Part shown: positions 9,245 to 10,919 of the stretch, piece by piece
How the letters are laid out: every line of letters starts with the position of its first letter
Position numbering within the stretch: the first letter of the stretch is position 1
NCBI GenBank assembly: GCA_027025615.1
Contig: JALVQM010000386.1
Coordinates: 1-10,919 of the forward strand
Length of the DNA stretch: 10,919 nucleotides
Reading direction: 5' to 3'
From: Desulfobacteraceae bacterium
GTDB taxonomy: Bacteria; Desulfobacterota; Desulfobacteria; Desulfobacterales; Desulfosarcinaceae
Position numbers and translations under genes: made by a program
Notes under the pieces: model-generated
Seen by the model: the letters and a program-made list of their open reading frames with translations, nothing else
What the model was told of the DNA's origin: nothing
Database searches by the model: none

Positions 9245-10473
9245 TGTGATCCGCTTTCCTGCGGTTGTTGGAAAACAGGTTCTGCCGTGCGCAGCTTGGT
9301 GGGGTATACAATTTCCTTACGGCCCTTTTGCCACTGGATCAGCAAGGGATTATGACCAACCTGGCGTCCATGATGATCGACTTTGAAGCGCCCCATGATG
9401 GTCATGGTATCCCTGGCCTGGATGTAAACCGCAATTTTATCCTGGTTCAATGAGCCGATGTGACCGATGGCCTTGGTAAGTATCTGGCAGGCTGTATAAG
9501 CCGAGGCCGAGTGATAGGTGGGCAGAGTTCCTGTATATTGCTGAAAATCCTTGATGAATTTCTGGCTTCCGGGAAAAGGCAGTCGGGGATCAGGTTCCCA
9601 GTGAGAGGGGCCGAATACGCCCTCGGCTATTTCCCCGGCCCTGGTGTAAAAATTGGGAAACACAGGAACGATGGTAAATGCCATGGAGTTGAAACGCCTT
9701 TTGTTTTTGGACAAGTATTTCAGGATGGCATAGCCGCTGGGTGGATAAAGACAGAAAAGCATGCCGTCGGGTTTGATTTCAAGGGCCCGGCTGGTCAGTT
9801 TTTCTAATTTTGTAAAATTATCATCGAAACATTTATAAAATACGACTTCAAGCCCAAAGAGCTTGGCCCATCGACGGGCACCTTCGGCAGCAGAGCGGGT
9901 AAAGGCGTTGTTTCCGAAAATTATGCCCACGGTCTTAAATCCGCGGCGGGCTATAACATCAAGGTAGCCGATGAAATAACGATCTGCCGTGGCATAGACG
10001 CCAAATATCTTTTTAAATCCCCGCTCCCAGATCTGAGGTCCTGATGCCGTACAGGCTATCATGACATAACCGTTGGCTTCAGTGATTTCCGAAGCCTTAT
10101 AAGTCAGGGGCGTACCATAAGGCGCCAGTACCAGATCCACCTTGTCCCGGGCAATCAGTTTTTTGTAAAGCTGAACACATCGCCGGGCCTGGCTTTTGTC
10201 GTCATACAATATAAGCTCCACAGGACGGCCCAACAACCTGTCATTGGCGTTAATCTGCTTAGCCCAAAGACGGTAGGCGTTTTGGACTTTCAGGGAAGGT
10301 TCGACATATTTGCCGCTCAAAGAGACAGTTGCACCTATTTTTATGGCGGCGGTTTTTGCTTCTGCTTGTGGTATGAGTTTGACCGCTGCGGCTGACCAGA
10401 TTATGGCCGCACAAAGAAAGGTACACCAGATCTGCTTTGGCAAGGTAAAACTCCGATTACGGAAACGAAACAT
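9241..10473 (-). CDS. Periplasmic substrate-binding protein, branched-chain amino acid/amide class
   Basis: This protein of 410 residues from the ATG has a signal peptide (basic start, hydrophobic core about 15-31, cleavage probably after AEA at 37-39). The mature part is a type-1 periplasmic binding fold: 'IKIGATVSLSGKY' as first strand, 'RPVELILYDDKSQ', 'VDLVLAPYGTPLTYKASEI', 'ANGYVMIACTASG', 'KTVGIIFGNNAFTRSAAEGARRWA' and 'TYHSASAYTACQILTKAI' follow the order seen in LivJ-like and amide-binding receptors. The ligand cannot be read from sequence. No permease or ATPase gene flanks it. Instead its stop overlaps the start of a membrane histidine kinase, suggesting a sensory role. Start choice is doubtful: a strong promoter would place the RNA 5' end at this ATG, whereas TTG at 10443 (codon 11) has GGAG seven bases upstream and would leave a normal 29-residue signal peptide. 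An alternative view is a dedicated receptor for a transporter encoded elsewhere. Confidence 0.9.
   Translation of the reverse strand: MFRFRNRSFTLPKQIWCTFLCAAIIWSAAAVKLIPQAEAKTAAIKIGATVSLSGKYVEPSLKVQNAYRLWAKQINANDRLLGRPVELILYDDKSQARRCVQLYKKLIARDKVDLVLAPYGTPLTYKASEITEANGYVMIACTASGPQIWERGFKKIFGVYATADRYFIGYLDVIARRGFKTVGIIFGNNAFTRSAAEGARRWAKLFGLEVVFYKCFDDNFTKLEKLTSRALEIKPDGMLFCLYPPSGYAILKYLSKNKRRFNSMAFTIVPVFPNFYTRAGEIAEGVFGPSHWEPDPRLPFPGSQKFIKDFQQYTGTLPTYHSASAYTACQILTKAIGHIGSLNQDKIAVYIQARDTMTIMGRFKVDHHGRQVGHNPLLIQWQKGRKEIVYPTKLRTAEPVFQQPQESGSQ
10451..10454 (-). promoter_or_regulatory. Possible internal ribosome binding site for a TTG start of the binding-protein gene
   Basis: GGAG on the minus strand lies seven bases before an in-frame TTG at 10443-10441. 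No comparable site precedes the ATG at 10473; the nearest purine run, AGG, is about 15 bases away. If used, the protein would begin at 'LPKQIW' with Met replacing Leu. Confidence 0.4.
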
Positions 10474-10479
10474 ACGATA

Positions 10480-10508
10480 ATTAAATCAGTACCTGAAGAA
10501 GGTGTCAA
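10480..10508 (-). promoter_or_regulatory. Strong sigma-70-like promoter of the binding-protein/kinase operon
   Basis: On the minus strand a perfect TTGACA (10508-10503) is followed by the optimal 17-base spacer and TTTAAT (10485-10480), five of six matches. Transcription would begin about seven bases beyond the -10 box, at or beside position 10473, the first base of the ATG. It is the best promoter match in the window and would serve both overlapping genes. Confidence 0.6.
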
Positions 10509-10518
10509 CAGGGAATAA

Positions 10519-10542
10519 AACGCCTGTTTTTTTAGCGGCGTT
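10519..10542 (-). terminator. Probable intrinsic terminator downstream of hisA
   Basis: Read on the minus strand, AACGCC and GGCGTT form a 6-bp stem around a 12-base loop, followed by TTATT (so the strand reads GTTTTATT). It lies about 80 bases after the hisA stop and just upstream of the next promoter, a sensible place to separate two units. The stem is short, so termination may be partial. A second imperfect hairpin (AAGCCG/CGGCTT, 10555-10578) lies between it and hisA but has no T run. Confidence 0.42.
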
Positions 10543-10624
10543 CAATCTTATCCAAAGCCGTCACGGCCCTGTCGGCTTGTAAAATTCTGGAGCCGGCCGG
10601 CGGTTTTGTAGATTTCAGAAGGTG

Positions 10625-10919
10625 CTATGTCCGGGCTGAATCCCCGGACAAAGGTCCGAAGAGCAAGGCAAGTTCGGCGTATTTCAAACCCTGACCGCCG
10701 AAGATATCCAGAGCGCTGCCCACGGTAAAGTCGATCGCTCCTTGTCCCAGATCGGCTACCAGTTCGATGTCATCCATAGTACGAATACCGCCTGCATAGG
10801 TTACCGGTCTTGCCGACCATCTGCCCAGCAGCCGTACCAGGTCTTTTTCTATGCCCTGGCAGCGGCCTTCAACGTCGACCCCGTGGATCAGAAGCTCGGA
10901 GCAGTATCTGGCCAGGCGG
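10625..10919 (-). CDS. hisA: HisA of the eukaryotic type (ProFAR isomerase), C-terminal part (partial)
   Basis: The last 97 residues are present; the gene enters from beyond the right edge. The enzyme is phosphoribosylformimino-5-aminoimidazole carboxamide ribotide isomerase, the Amadori-type step of histidine biosynthesis in the cytoplasm. 'LLIHGVDVEGRCQGI' carries the second-half aspartate, 'VTYAGGIRTMDDI' is a phosphate-binding strand, and 'IDFTVGSALDIFGG' closes the barrel. These forms (HGVDVEG, TYAGG, GSALDIFGG) are those of yeast HIS6-type proteins rather than of common bacterial HisA, which has DGT-x-x-G, SGG and GRALYEG at the same places. Such HisA proteins are known from some delta-proteobacteria, and this points to the host group. 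No other his gene is visible; upstream sequence would show whether it belongs to a his operon. A probable terminator follows. Confidence 0.85.
   Translation of the reverse strand, partial: RLARYCSELLIHGVDVEGRCQGIEKDLVRLLGRWSARPVTYAGGIRTMDDIELVADLGQGAIDFTVGSALDIFGGQGLKYAELALLFGPLSGDSART

Noticed and set aside
10592..10601. 10-bp palindrome GCCGGCCGGC as a terminator stem
   Set aside because: It is self-complementary with no room for a loop, so it cannot form a useful hairpin; it may be chance in GC-rich DNA.

Overview
The window reads as ordinary chromosomal DNA from a Gram-negative bacterium. A delta-proteobacterial (Desulfobacterota-like) host is my best inference. It rests on a HisA of the eukaryotic sequence type, a stand-alone acetoacetyl-CoA synthetase, a small radical SAM protein, and many signalling proteins with REC, HD-GYP, HAMP and PAS modules. 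No rRNA, tRNA, CRISPR array, intact insertion sequence or phage gene is visible. Nearly all of the window is coding. The two intergenic gaps holding most of the regulatory signals are 5756-6015 and 10474-10624.

Left part (1-3790, plus strand). The tail of an L-threonine aldolase ends at 139. After a good sigma-70-like promoter (147-176) comes a response regulator with an HD-GYP domain (285-1388), predicted to degrade cyclic di-GMP. It is followed on the same strand by a large soluble protein (1475-3790). That protein has about 490 N-terminal residues I do not recognise, including a very basic stretch, and then a divergent class III nucleotide-cyclase-like domain. The cyclase domain keeps the metal-binding aspartates and the Asn/Arg pair but not the usual purine-selecting residues. 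It is the least conventional gene here.

Middle (3800-6885). An acetoacetyl-CoA synthetase gene on the minus strand meets the cyclase-like gene tail to tail, 9 bases apart. It is divergent from a small radical SAM protein gene on the plus strand. The gap between them holds a candidate aacS promoter and a perfect 6-bp inverted repeat in the radical SAM leader.

Right part (6908-10919, minus strand). A periplasmic type-1 substrate-binding protein of the branched-chain amino acid/amide class and a membrane-bound hybrid histidine kinase overlap by four bases (ATGA). No permease or ATPase gene is present. This suggests the binding protein may serve as a sensor for the kinase rather than, or as well as, feeding a transporter. 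A strong promoter (-35 TTGACA, -10 TTTAAT) lies so close to the binding-protein gene that transcription should begin at its ATG. Either the mRNA is leaderless or translation starts at an internal TTG preceded by GGAG. Upstream, the C-terminal part of a eukaryotic-type HisA ends at 10625, with a probable terminator before that promoter.

Overall, the window carries two signalling pairs (HD-GYP regulator with cyclase-like protein, and binding protein with hybrid kinase) among metabolic genes. I found no defence or mobile system. The cyclase-like protein and the binding-protein/kinase pair are the candidates for unstudied biology.
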